A DNA stretch of 64,000 bases, from assembly GCA_965644295.1 (NCBI GenBank), contig CBFFRP010000079.1, positions 124,001 through 188,000 on the forward strand. Reading direction: 5' to 3'. The notes below the pieces were generated by a model, which had not been told where the DNA came from, did not search any database, and was given only the letters and a program-made list of their open reading frames with translations. Shown here piece by piece: positions 1 to 9,870 of this stretch. The position numbers and the translations under genes were made by a program. This DNA comes from Paraphysomonas bandaiensis (taxonomy: Eukaryota; Chrysophyceae). How positions within the stretch are numbered: position 1 is the first letter of the stretch; each line of letters begins with the position of its first letter.

Positions 1-409
1 AAGTACTACCTCAGAAAATACTTTTCGGACTTCCTCTTCAGAATAGGATTTCGGCAGTTGGGAAACATGCAGCTTTCTATTTTGGATATCTTCCGGTTTA
101 CGTCTTGCTAAACTAACTTTCAGTTGTTTATTGCCTAATTCTAATCCATTTTTTGCTGATATCGCAGCTGCTGCATCATCAGCACAACTATATTTTACAA
201 ATCCATATGTTAAACTTTCTCCTGTTTCTTTATTTCTTGCAACTTTAGCTTGTATAATCTCTCCATGTTCAGCAAACATATTCTATTATATACATACATA
301 TACATCTATTAAACTAGTATTCATAACAGTATATATGGACCCTTACCCTTAAGCCTGCATCATCAATGTATCTTGGTAGATAATTAATAATAAGATTACA
401 TTGATCCAT
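1..409 (-). CDS. ELAV/Hu-like RNA-binding protein, N-terminal part (runs off the window)
   Basis: Two exons on the minus strand, 347-409 and 1-282, joined by a 64-nt GTAAGG..AATAG intron in phase 0. The 3' part lies outside the window. The first RRM starts right after the start codon: RNP2 reads LIINYLP (in exon 1) and RNP1 reads LTYGFVKY (in exon 2). A second RRM begins near the window edge with RNP2-like LHVSQLP. Two closely spaced RRMs with the NYLP signature are typical of ELAV/Hu, Sex-lethal and related mRNA-binding proteins, which bind U- or AU-rich single-stranded RNA and affect splicing, stability or translation. The ATG at 409 gives the peptide MDQCNLIINYLP; the short leader fits a complete N-terminus. 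The RRM assignment is firm; the ELAV subfamily is a guess, since any tandem-RRM protein could look like this. Confidence 0.8.
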
Positions 410-1060
410 GATGATAATCTACAGATATATATATATATAGAGGTGTGTGTGTGTGTATGGAGTTATCTATAGGATTATATGATAGAATAGATAGTTTAAA
501 CACCTTCCCTCTTATTCAGTTATATCCTAATAAACTTTGTATAGGATGATAATGAATGAAGTGTTCCTTCTATTATTAAAGGAGTTGTAAGGTATGTGAT
601 TACATGAGATGGTGTGTATATATCAACAACAATGAATACTAAGAAGGGGTCCGTATGTATATATGTACTGCTGGATATTAATGAGAGATGTTGTTAGGTA
701 CGATCATTGAAGGTATATGATTGGTTTAAAAATCATGGATTTCTTGAAGAAATTAATTAAGATGAAATTATCGAACATTCTTTTATTGCAGTTACAAATT
801 ACGTACGATGTAATATCTTCAAATGAATTTTATAACGTTTTTTCTTATAGAAAATCTAGTTTTTAGGAATTATCATGCCTACTTCTTGTGAAGAGTATGT
901 ATAATAAGTGTCGAAAAGAGAAAAAATCCGGCGTTTTCAGTTATATTCCGTTTTTGATAATCAATAGAACGAAAAAAGGGTGATTTTACACCAATCTATA
1001 TTGTAGTCATTAAACCCCTTATTTGTATACATGTACATCTATGCTGTACTGTGGGTAGAG
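410..1060. other. AT-rich 5' intergenic region
   Basis: Low-complexity AT-rich DNA between the start of the RRM gene and a tetranucleotide array. It holds a short (GT)n/(TA)n tract at 425-460. I see no open frame with coding character and no RNA gene. Confidence 0.6.
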
Positions 1061-1318
1061 GTATGTATGTATGTATGTATGTATGTATGTATGTATGTAT
1101 GTATGTATGTATGTATGTATGTATGTATGTATGTATGTATGTATGTATGTATGTATGTATGTATGTATGTATGTATGTATGTAGGTATGTATGTATGTAT
1201 GTATGTATGTATGTATGTATGTATGTATGTATGTAGGTATGTATGTATGTATGTATGTATGTATGTATGTAGGTATGTATGTATGTATGTATGTATGTAT
1301 GTATGTATGTACGTACGT
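1061..1318. repeat. (GTAT)n tetranucleotide array
   Basis: About 258 bp of GTAT repeats with three single-base GTAG variants (near 1183, 1235 and 1271). It ends about 140 bp before the start codon of the protease-inhibitor gene at 1461. Long MYVC/YIHT-type open frames through it are artefacts of the repeat. Confidence 0.97.
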
Positions 1319-1460
1319 TTGATAGGAACATATTCTTGCCTCTCTGTGTATGTATGATATGAGTATCTGTTCTATTGTATGATGTGTATGGGTATTCCTA
1401 GTGCCATATATCTGTATCTTAAAGGCATAATTCACTTCCAATCATAACATTATCAACACA

Positions 1461-2039
1461 ATGACATTCATATCAATAATCACTCTATCTCCCCATGGAG
1501 ATGATAATGAATCTGAGATCCTTACATACTTGCAAGCAGACTATACACGTGAATTACTCGCATCTAATTTAGGTGTCACTGCAGTGGAAATATCAAAAAT
1601 CACTATTAATACAAATAAAAAAATTGAAATCAGACAGTATATAGATAATCATGAGAAGTACAATGTATTTATATCCAATACATTAACTCTTTTAAGTAAT
1701 GCATTAGAAGAGCGATTTGTTGATACAAATAAAGCACATGAGATTGAAACATATACAGGAGAACGAATCCTTCGACAAGGAAATGAACAGACTCATATGG
1801 AATCTCATTCTTCTCATGCTCATGGGCATGGTCATGGTATTCAAAGGGATAAATCGAAATGGCCGGAATTAAAAAATAAACCACTTGATGAGGTTGTGAC
1901 AATTATTAAATCCGAACGGCCAGATTTGAAAGTTCTGGAAGTTCCTCAAGGTGCCATGGTGACGATGGATGTACGGATGGACAGGGTCCGTGTGTACCAT
2001 AGAGACGGTAAAGTCACGACTGTACCTAAAATTGGATAG
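1461..2039 (+). CDS. Potato inhibitor I (eglin-c type) serine protease inhibitor with unknown N-terminal region
   Basis: Single open frame of 192 codons. The last 60 residues match the potato inhibitor I/eglin family. They begin with KSKWPELKNKPLDEV, carry the binding-loop segment GAMVTMDVRMDRVRVY and end PKIG, like the family's usual P-x-(I/V)-G end. By family alignment the scissile bond is Met-Asp in VTM|D, so P1 is Met, which would suit elastase-, chymotrypsin- or subtilisin-like targets. No disulfide cysteines are needed in this family and none are present. Residues 1-108 resemble nothing I recognise. Residues 109-125 form a linker rich in histidine and glycine (HSSHAHGHGHG) that could bind metal. 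No obvious signal peptide is present, so the protein may be cytosolic. A start at an internal Met is possible. Confidence 0.75.
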   Translation: MTFISIITLSPHGDDNESEILTYLQADYTRELLASNLGVTAVEISKITINTNKKIEIRQYIDNHEKYNVFISNTLTLLSNALEERFVDTNKAHEIETYTGERILRQGNEQTHMESHSSHAHGHGHGIQRDKSKWPELKNKPLDEVVTIIKSERPDLKVLEVPQGAMVTMDVRMDRVRVYHRDGKVTTVPKIG

Positions 2040-3012
2040 TGCCGTATGCTAGTGGCGGAGGAAAGATTTACCCTTTCGTTATACATGCTGTGATTAAAGT
2101 AGTATTTCGATCTTGTCTATTTCATAATGTCTGATAATATAATGCATGCTTTAAGTCGTCTCGTGAGAATCTTTTGTCTCCACCACTGTACAGTGTTGAT
2201 GGATGATCAAATATTCATAGGTGACTATGTCCTGAAGGTGAAGAATATGTTTTCTACTAGTAAGGCTAGGGTTTATATAATATATAATACTTAAAACTCA
2301 CATTCCAAGTGTATTTGGGGGGTTGTTTATTGCGGGTCCTATAAATTACGGTTAAATTTAAACAAGATACAACTTTCTACTTCTAAATGTCTATTATTTC
2401 TTTTTGTTAGTACCTCAAGAGTATCCATCATTTAAAATAATTCATGTAGCTATTTCACCCAAAAATCCGCAGTGTGATTGTAATTTCAATGAAACTTTTA
2501 CAACTACCACTCATAAATATAGAAATATTATTGTATCTTTCTTGAGACTTGATTAATATTTGCCACCCACTGTAACTTATATAAATTGAAGATCACCAGT
2601 ATAAGTGAATTAGATTAACGGAATGGATAACTGTATATTTGCTACACACAAGCATTTTAAAACTACGAAAGCTTGCAGAGCATGGTCAACTCGCTAGCAA
2701 CCTGTACCTGTTCAAAGAGATATATATATACTATATACATAAGTATAAGTGGTTATTTAAGACTGACATCATTATACTTCTGTATTCTCAGCTCGTAATA
2801 GCTATTTGTGAAGAATAGCGGCAACTAAGCCACTTAGTGGCTTCAGTGCTCTCGTATCCAATCCATAACATTTATGTGCAAAAGAGCTAGAACAGTGAAT
2901 TATACGGAGTTAAAAAGACTTATTTTGAAGTGAACATAACGTTATATCCGCGCTCAGACTGACATTAACTGAATATGAACTACATATGCAATTACTAACG
3001 AGCATGTAGATA
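2040..3012. other. Convergent intergenic region
   Basis: About 970 bp between the 3' ends of the inhibitor gene and the SmE gene. AT-rich, with no supported gene, repeat or RNA. Confidence 0.6.
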
Positions 3013-3473
3013 TTACGGATTTGCTTTCTGCATGAGCGTTATACAGTCCCCTTTCAGTAATATCCGGCCTGCAAAGGAAATCAATATAAACTTTTCTTAT
3101 TCATGGTCGCATTACCTATAGCAGTGCTCTCTTGAGTCTTCACATTAACCTCAGAAGCTTCGTCTAAAACAATGTTCATATACTCATCAAACCCCTAAAA
3201 AACAAATACATCGTCATCATATATATACACACACGCATAACCATAATAATACTTACAATAATAATGCCTTCAATTCTCATTGATGTATTCTCATAAAGCC
3301 ATATTTGTACACGATCACGCTGTAATTAAATCAAGTAAAATAAGTTAATATACACGTATGTCTATATATATATGTATATATATTACCTTCTGCAAGTGCT
3401 CGTATATGACATTAATGGCCTGGGTCATAACCTTCTTGACCCTTGGGGCCCCTCCTTGTCCACGATATGACAT
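3013..3473 (-). CDS. SNRPE: Small nuclear ribonucleoprotein E (SmE)
   Basis: Four exons on the minus strand: 3387-3473, 3257-3319, 3116-3194 and 3013-3068. Their three introns are 67, 62 and 47 nt, all GT..AG. The joined frame encodes 94 residues, almost the length of the human protein (92). Conserved blocks are visible in order: MSYRGQGG at the start, VQIWLYENTSMRIEG (Sm1 motif), GFDEYMNIVLDEA, and the Sm2 block GRILLKGDCITLM. SmE is one of seven proteins forming the ring that binds the Sm site of U1, U2, U4 and U5 snRNAs, so this is an essential nuclear splicing factor. The start codon lies only 68 bp from the long CATA array that separates it from the divergent GH3 gene. Very confident, because every exon joins in frame to the known family pattern. 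Confidence 0.96.
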
Positions 3474-3540
3474 CCTAATCGAATTGAAGGTGATGCTGCA
3501 AACTCAAACTGACTTTAATGAGGCAGTAAAACCCAGAGCC

Positions 3541-4676
3541 CATACATACATACATACATACATACATACATACATACATACATACATACATACATACATA
3601 CATACATACATACATACATACATACATACATACATACATACATACATACATACATACATACATACATACATACATACATACATACATACATACATACATA
3701 CATACATACATACATACATACATACATACATACATACATACATACATACATACATACATACATACATACATACATACATACATACATACATACATACATA
3801 CATACATACATACATACATACATACATACATACATACATACATACATACATACATACATACATACATACATACATACATACATACATACATACATACATA
3901 CATACATACATACATACATACATACATACATACATACATACATACATACATACATACATACATACATACATACATACATACATACATACATACATACATA
4001 CATACATACATACATACATACATACATACATACATACATACATACATACATACATACATACATACATACATACATACATACATACATACATACATACATA
4101 CATACATACATACATACATACATACATACATACATACATACATACATACATACATACATACATACATACATACATACATACATACATACATACATACATA
4201 CATACATACATACATACATACATACATACATACATACATACATACATACATACATACATACATACATACATACATACATACATACATACATACATACATA
4301 CATACATACATACATACATACATACATACATACATACATACATACATACATACATACATACATACATACATACATACATACATACATACACATACATACA
4401 TACATACATACATACATACATACATACATACATACATACATACATACATACATACATACATACATACATACATACATACATACATACATACATACATACA
4501 TACATACATACATACATACATACATACATACATACATACATACATACATACATACATACATACATACATACATACATACATACATACATACATACATACA
4601 TACATACATACATACATACATACATACATACATACATACATACATACATACATACATACATACATACATACATACA
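3541..4676. repeat. Giant (CATA)n array in a divergent 5' region
   Basis: About 1136 bp of CATA repeats (roughly 284 units) with a single visible irregularity, a phase shift at about 4389-4392. It fills almost the whole space between the start codons of SmE (minus, 3473) and GH3 (plus, 4730). Assembly length of such an array should be treated as approximate. Confidence 0.97.
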
Positions 4677-4729
4677 TTCATCTCATTACTTTTCAATATC
4701 TATTCACGTCATAACAATCAATCTCTATC

Positions 4730-7054
4730 ATGATCCCTCTCTACCCTCTTCTCCTCTCACTTCCTCTGATCTCCTCCCTCTCTTCTCATGATCCTATCTC
4801 TCTCTTATCTCAAATGAATCTCACTGAGAAGATCAGTATGCTACATGGTCATAAGGGTCTATATATCGGTAATATATATGGGAATGAACGACTTGGTATA
4901 CCATCAATAAACATGCATGATGGTCCACAAGGATTTCGTGTTACTGCAACTACAGGACCTGAAGGATCAACTACAGCATGGCCCTCTGCATTATCATCAG
5001 CTGCTTCATGGGACACTCAACTCATATATAAGTGGAGTGCTGCAATGGCATATGAATTTAAAATGAAAGGTGCTAATGTTCAATTAGCACCTGGAATTGG
5101 AATTGCACGTGTACCGACTGCTGGACGGAATTTTGAGTATCTTTGTGGGGAAGATCCTTATCTAGGTAGACAATAGCAGCTGTTTATGTTGCAGTTTATG
5201 TATTTGGATTCATTTCGGTTTCTTGACAGGGGTTATCTTGGTTAAGCCTGCTGTGGAAGGTATTCAATCTCAGGGCATTATAGCTAACGCCAAGCATTGG
5301 GTTAACAATGAGATTGAAGATCATAGAGTGCTGGTATCAGCTAATGTTGATGAACGCACAAGGTATTAGCGCTTTCAAATATATTTGATTGCTACAATGA
5401 TTGTCACTTCTGGATTTGTGCTTAGTTTTTTTGTTATTCGCACAGATTTGAACTATATTATCCTCCGTTTGACGCGGCAGTTCGAGCCGGTGTGCATTCT
5501 GTAATGTGCAGTTACAACCGTGTGAATGATGTTCATGCCTGTGAGAATCCCGACACGCTTTCTCACCTACGAGATACTATGGGATTCAAAGGTACTCAAT
5601 AGTATTGTGTATGATGTATTGTCTTATTTTATTTTGTTCGGGTAGGTTGGGTTTTATCTGACTGGACTGCGACTCATAGCACCGTGGAGTCATTAAATGC
5701 TGGTATGAATCAAGAGATGCCTTTAGGAATTTACTACAGGTAAATCAGACCTAGTGTTGCAGTTTATTATATGTCATCCGAAATAAATACTATCAGAGAG
5801 GATGCAGTATTGGCAGCGCTAGATGCTGGTGAGGTGTCAATGGATGTCATCGACGATAGCGTACTACGTATTTTGACCGCTATGTTTGACATCGGACTCT
5901 TCGACCATCCTCCCACAGGAGATCGCAACGCTGTGGTGACCAGTGACGAGCATAATGCTTTGGCGCGAGAAGTTGCTGCAAAATCAACTGTGTTATTGAA
6001 AAACGATGCTGTCGATGGAACACCACTTCTCCCACTCAATCCACAAGGCATGTCATGTATAGCAGTTATTGGTGACAACGAGACAGTCAGTGGTAAGGGG
6101 TCAGGTCGGGTCGTACCTGCCTACACAGTCACACCTGCCCAAGGAGTAGCAAATGCTCTACAGACCATGGGATACGAAGATGTCAAAGTTGAATACAGTG
6201 ACGGAAAAGATCCCGCTGTCGTTGAATCTCTTGCGAAATCATGTGATGCAGTCATTGTAAATGTGGCAACGTCATCAGGAGAGGGAAATGATAGAGAGAC
6301 GCTAGCTTTAGATGGTGATCAAGATGACTTGGTGAAGACAGTGGTAGCTCTTAATTCTCATACTATCGTTTCTGTTGTAACCCCGGGTGCTGTTCTAATG
6401 CCATGGGCAGTTGAAGTCCCCTCGTTGTTGATCAGTTGGCTGCCAGGACAGGAAGCTGGAAACGCTTTGGCTGATGTACTCTTCGGTGTCGTGAACCCAT
6501 CGGCTCGGCTTCATGTGACCATGCCCAATAAAGACAATGAAGTGGGATTTTCCCGCAGCCAGTATCCTGGAGTAGGTTTTCCTCCCGAGGCAACTTACTC
6601 GGAGGAACTTTTGATTGGGTATAGGTACTATGAAGCTACCGGTATTGTCCCGAAGTTTTGTTTTGGTCACGGACTGTCTTACACATCGTTTGAATATTCG
6701 GATCTGAAACAGATCACAAGCAACACACAGTCTATGAGCTTAGATGATGTTGTTGCTAGTTTTGAGGTATCTGTGACGAACAATGGAGTAACTGACGGAA
6801 GTGAAGTGGTACAGCTGTACGTGACTTTTCCAGAGTCTACCATGGAGCCACCCAAAATGCTGAGAACTTTTAAGAAGCTAGCTATTGGTGCGTCGCTGAC
6901 GAATCGTGTCGACCTTGAGCTTACCAAGCGTGAACTGTCCATTTGGAACTCTAACATACATGCATGGGAAATGATACCTGGAAAGTATACGGTTCACGTG
7001 GGGGCATCATCATGTGATATCCGTCAGGTCATTGAATTTGATGTCGAGGCTTAA
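4730..7054 (+). CDS. Secreted glycoside hydrolase family 3 (beta-glucosidase-like)
   Basis: Five exons: 4730-5165, 5230-5362, 5446-5591, 5646-5739 and 5797-7054, giving 688 residues. The N-terminus (about 17 residues, leucine and serine rich) looks like a signal peptide, so the enzyme is probably secreted or lysosomal. Family 3 landmarks follow in order: HDGPQGFR, GRNFEYLCGEDPYLG (split by intron 1), the substrate-site block NAKHWVNNE, and the nucleophile motif LSDW with Asp244. The C-terminal domain has EGNDRETLALDG, where Glu432 sits in the usual acid/base position. A fibronectin-III-like domain occupies about residues 570-685. Introns are 54-83 nt. The last one needs the acceptor at 5796 (..ACTATCAG); the nearer AG at 5762 would break the frame. 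GH3 enzymes release terminal glucose or xylose from beta-linked glycans. Exact substrate cannot be told. Confidence 0.93.
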
Positions 7055-8065
7055 GAAATGTATCTGTGAATTCGAATGAGTAAAATGAAATATACGGACC
7101 TTGCGTTTCCTAATTCTGTATGAAGCGATTTTGTAACCAGATTGATATGTGCCACAAACAAAGGTAATTGCACGTAGCATTAAATATCCATATGCAGATG
7201 CACTGCGTGCATGAGTGAAGTGATATATATTGACACCGTCCATGCTAATATCACCCCTGCGTCATGTGTTGGAATCATTCTTACTAAATAATGTCAATTT
7301 CTACTGAAACCTAGCATCTATTCTCGACACTACGTGTCATCCGATAAACTCCAACATGCAAAACCTTATTCAGCAGTAATTGTGGGAGCTCCAAGTAGTG
7401 GTAATTAATTGTCCTCGTTTCGTGTGATCTTCTCTGGTGCCAACACATACACAATTCTTTCATTATCCATTCCGCTACGCTTCATATCTTCATATATCGC
7501 ACTCTGTAAACAGTAAACAGGACCCTAATGCACTGCTGCACCAAGACATAGATTTAATCAATATTCCTAGCATACAATGTGATGTTACAACATTGCAGAC
7601 TCAAGGCAGTGCGCTACAAAACAATATTGATGTGAAGTCCTTATTTTATTTCGATTATTTTGAATCTTGTTTACAGAGGGCAATACGAAGCGTAGCAAAA
7701 TGGAGTGTAACTTGTATGCCCTGTTTACAGATTTCGCCAGGAGTGTGGAATACACTCTGCGTATTATCCATATACTCCAGGATCGATAATGTGAAGTGTA
7801 GCGGAATGGATGATGAAAAAAATTGGAAAATATTATAATTGCTGTGAATATGTATCTAGAAAAAAATCATTTCTACTATATGTTCCGCCATATATCATAT
7901 TATTATTAAGTAGTGGAAGGTCATATTAATTCTGTAATAGAAAACATCTTCTCGTGAAGCAACTATGTAAAAGGGGTGCATAATGCTATCAACTACATTC
8001 AGTTTGATATTGTGTCCCATTTACAGCAACACAATTAACACCCGTCATATTATAATAACAGGTAA
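7055..8065. other. Convergent intergenic region with a duplicated gene fragment
   Basis: About 1 kb between the GH3 and sterol-dehydrogenase 3' ends. The only structure seen is at 7729-7790, listed separately. An open frame at 7437-7838 runs through it but shows no recognisable protein character. Confidence 0.6.
7729..7790 (-). pseudogene. Partial duplicate of the 3' end of the sterol-dehydrogenase gene
   Basis: About 60 bp here closely match 8071-8127, the last codons of the neighbouring 3beta-HSD-like gene, with a few substitutions and a 2-bp insertion (TTTCGCCAGGAGTGTGGAAT against TTTCGCCAGTGTGGAAT). The surrounding sequence does not match, so only a small piece was copied or survives. 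Confidence 0.75.
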
Positions 8066-9377
8066 CTAAGTTTCGCCAGTGTGGAATACATTCTGCGTAT
8101 TATCCATATACTCCATGATCGATAACTGAATCCCTTCCTCCACTGTAAAAACGGGAGAGTATCCAAGCACATCCTTTGCTCTGGTGGAGTTGACCCGCAT
8201 ATCCATATCCATTATGCGCAATGCAGTCGGGGTAAGATACGAGAGTGGTGGGTCCAGCTTGGGAAAGCGATGCGTAAAAATGCGCTGCAATGCCTCAATT
8301 ATGTAGGCAAGTACCCATATTAACCTAGGTGGTCCAGCAATTGCCTTTATACTTGGACAGTAATGAATTATCATAGATCGAAAGTCATTGTTATACATAG
8401 CCTTGTTATCTGTAAGAAGAAACGCCTTGCCATCCACTCGTAAAGATTCATCCACAACAGGTTCCCGTAATTTCGCTTCAGCTAATAGATGAGCATATGC
8501 CACATTATCCACATATTCCCAATCTAATAACATACTAAATCCAAGAAACATATATTGCATATTTTGTAACATATCTTGCAAGACAAGACTGTCATATGCA
8601 CCAAATATACCAAATGGTCGTATAGATACAGTCTTCATAGATGACTGATTGGCTGATAATACAATCTGCTCAGCTAATGCTTTCGTTATCCCATAATGAG
8701 ATGTCGCTGTTTGATAAGATACATATGGATCAGTTTCATTGATCTCAATGATCGTATTCTGTGTGGTAGTAGGTACAGTCACATGTGCTGTACTTGTTTG
8801 TATGATATACTTTACACCTGCTTCTTTACATGCTTTAATGATGTTATATGTCCCTATTCATATGAAGATAATCAATTGATTGATAAGAATGTTTATAATG
8901 ATGATTACCTGTGACGTTAATATCATATGAATGACTGTATTGATATACTAACTTATCCATGAATCGTATAGAGGCTGCTGTACAATATACAGTATCAATC
9001 CCTATACATACTTTACGTATCTTTTCATAGTTTATAATATTGCCATATACGTATATAACTCTATGATCATTTCTCCACTTCGACTTCATATTATTGTCAT
9101 ATATTGTAATATTTTTTTCCCCACGTTGTAATAAACTTTCAATTATACGTGTACCTAAAAAACCACATCCTATTATAAGATACCGTTCCCCGGTAAATGG
9201 ACAATTTTGTAATGATTGATACCATTTTCTTTTACATTCATTTAATGTTAGATGAATACGTGAAGATGTGGGATCAGGAGCAGCAGTGTTGATTTGGGAT
9301 GGAATTTGTGCAGGTTGTAATAGCCATGCAATGAGGGCTAGTAAGGCACCAACAGATATTAGAATAATAATGAACAT
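8066..9377 (-). CDS. 3-beta-hydroxysteroid dehydrogenase / sterol C-4 decarboxylase-type SDR
   Basis: Two exons, 8909-9377 and 8066-8853, with a 55-nt intron; 418 residues. A hydrophobic N-terminal segment (residues 2-20) should anchor it in a membrane, probably the ER. The Rossmann motif is YLIIGCGFLG with glycines 70, 72 and 75. The active site of extended SDRs is present as Ser177 (TSTAH) and Tyr210-x3-Lys214 (HYGITK). The segment VTGTYNIIKACKEAGVK spans the splice junction and is typical of the 3beta-HSD/NSDHL (ERG26) family, which oxidises the 3-hydroxyl of sterols with NAD(P), in some members with C-4 decarboxylation. A sterol role is the best guess; a 3beta-HSD-like enzyme of other substrate is possible. 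The gene is convergent with GH3, and a fragment of its 3' end is copied at 7729-7790. Confidence 0.88.
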
Positions 9378-9870
9378 TGATGGGGTAGAGAATGTGGTTT
9401 AATAGTGCAATGCTATGCCAAGATGATAGATGTGTGTAGATAGATACATATGCGCACATACGTGTATATATAAGCTTTGGCATCCGCATATACTGCTGCC
9501 TGTACAAGATACGGTAGAATACCGTAGAATACATTACTGTATAATTAGGATGTAACTGTACATTATACAGAGACGTATACAGTTGTATACACTCTACATG
9601 CAGATGGACACGTACAGCAGTAGTGTACTTATATACATCTACTCCAGTACACACATGCACATATATATATATGTAATGTCTGTCTACACATACAGTACAG
9701 CAGTACAAACACCTGTACATACATACATATTTACACACATCTCTATATATACACACACATCTCTATATACATATATATATAGCTACTGGAAGGTTCTTAA
9801 AGATAAATAGTCTAATAGACGAAGGGAGGATCAGCCTCAACTATAAGTTCTTCTTGAAGCTATTGATCAT
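9378..9870. other. Divergent intergenic region with AC/TA-rich tracts
   Basis: Shared 5' flank of the sterol dehydrogenase (minus) and the Ubl-C2 gene (plus). It contains degenerate TACA, AC and TA tracts, especially 9640-9780. No gene is supported. Confidence 0.6.

Noticed and set aside
3358-4791. 477-codon open frame of YIHT repeats and 400-codon MYVC frames on the other strand
   Set aside because: A tetranucleotide array read in any frame gives a four-residue repeat without stops; no flanking coding signal. The same applies to frames at 996-1441, 14868-15577, 23386-24048, 34595-34979 and 36923-37775.
7437-7838. 133-codon plus-strand frame in the GH3/sterol dehydrogenase spacer
   Set aside because: No recognisable domain; part of it is the reverse of the duplicated gene fragment at 7729-7790.
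9854-9870. Upstream start of the Ubl-C2 gene in the unspliced frame (through 9854-10060)
   Set aside because: That frame runs through TA/AC-rich intron sequence; splicing 9919-10060 joins MENKAD..IYIQ to the ubiquitin-like fold.
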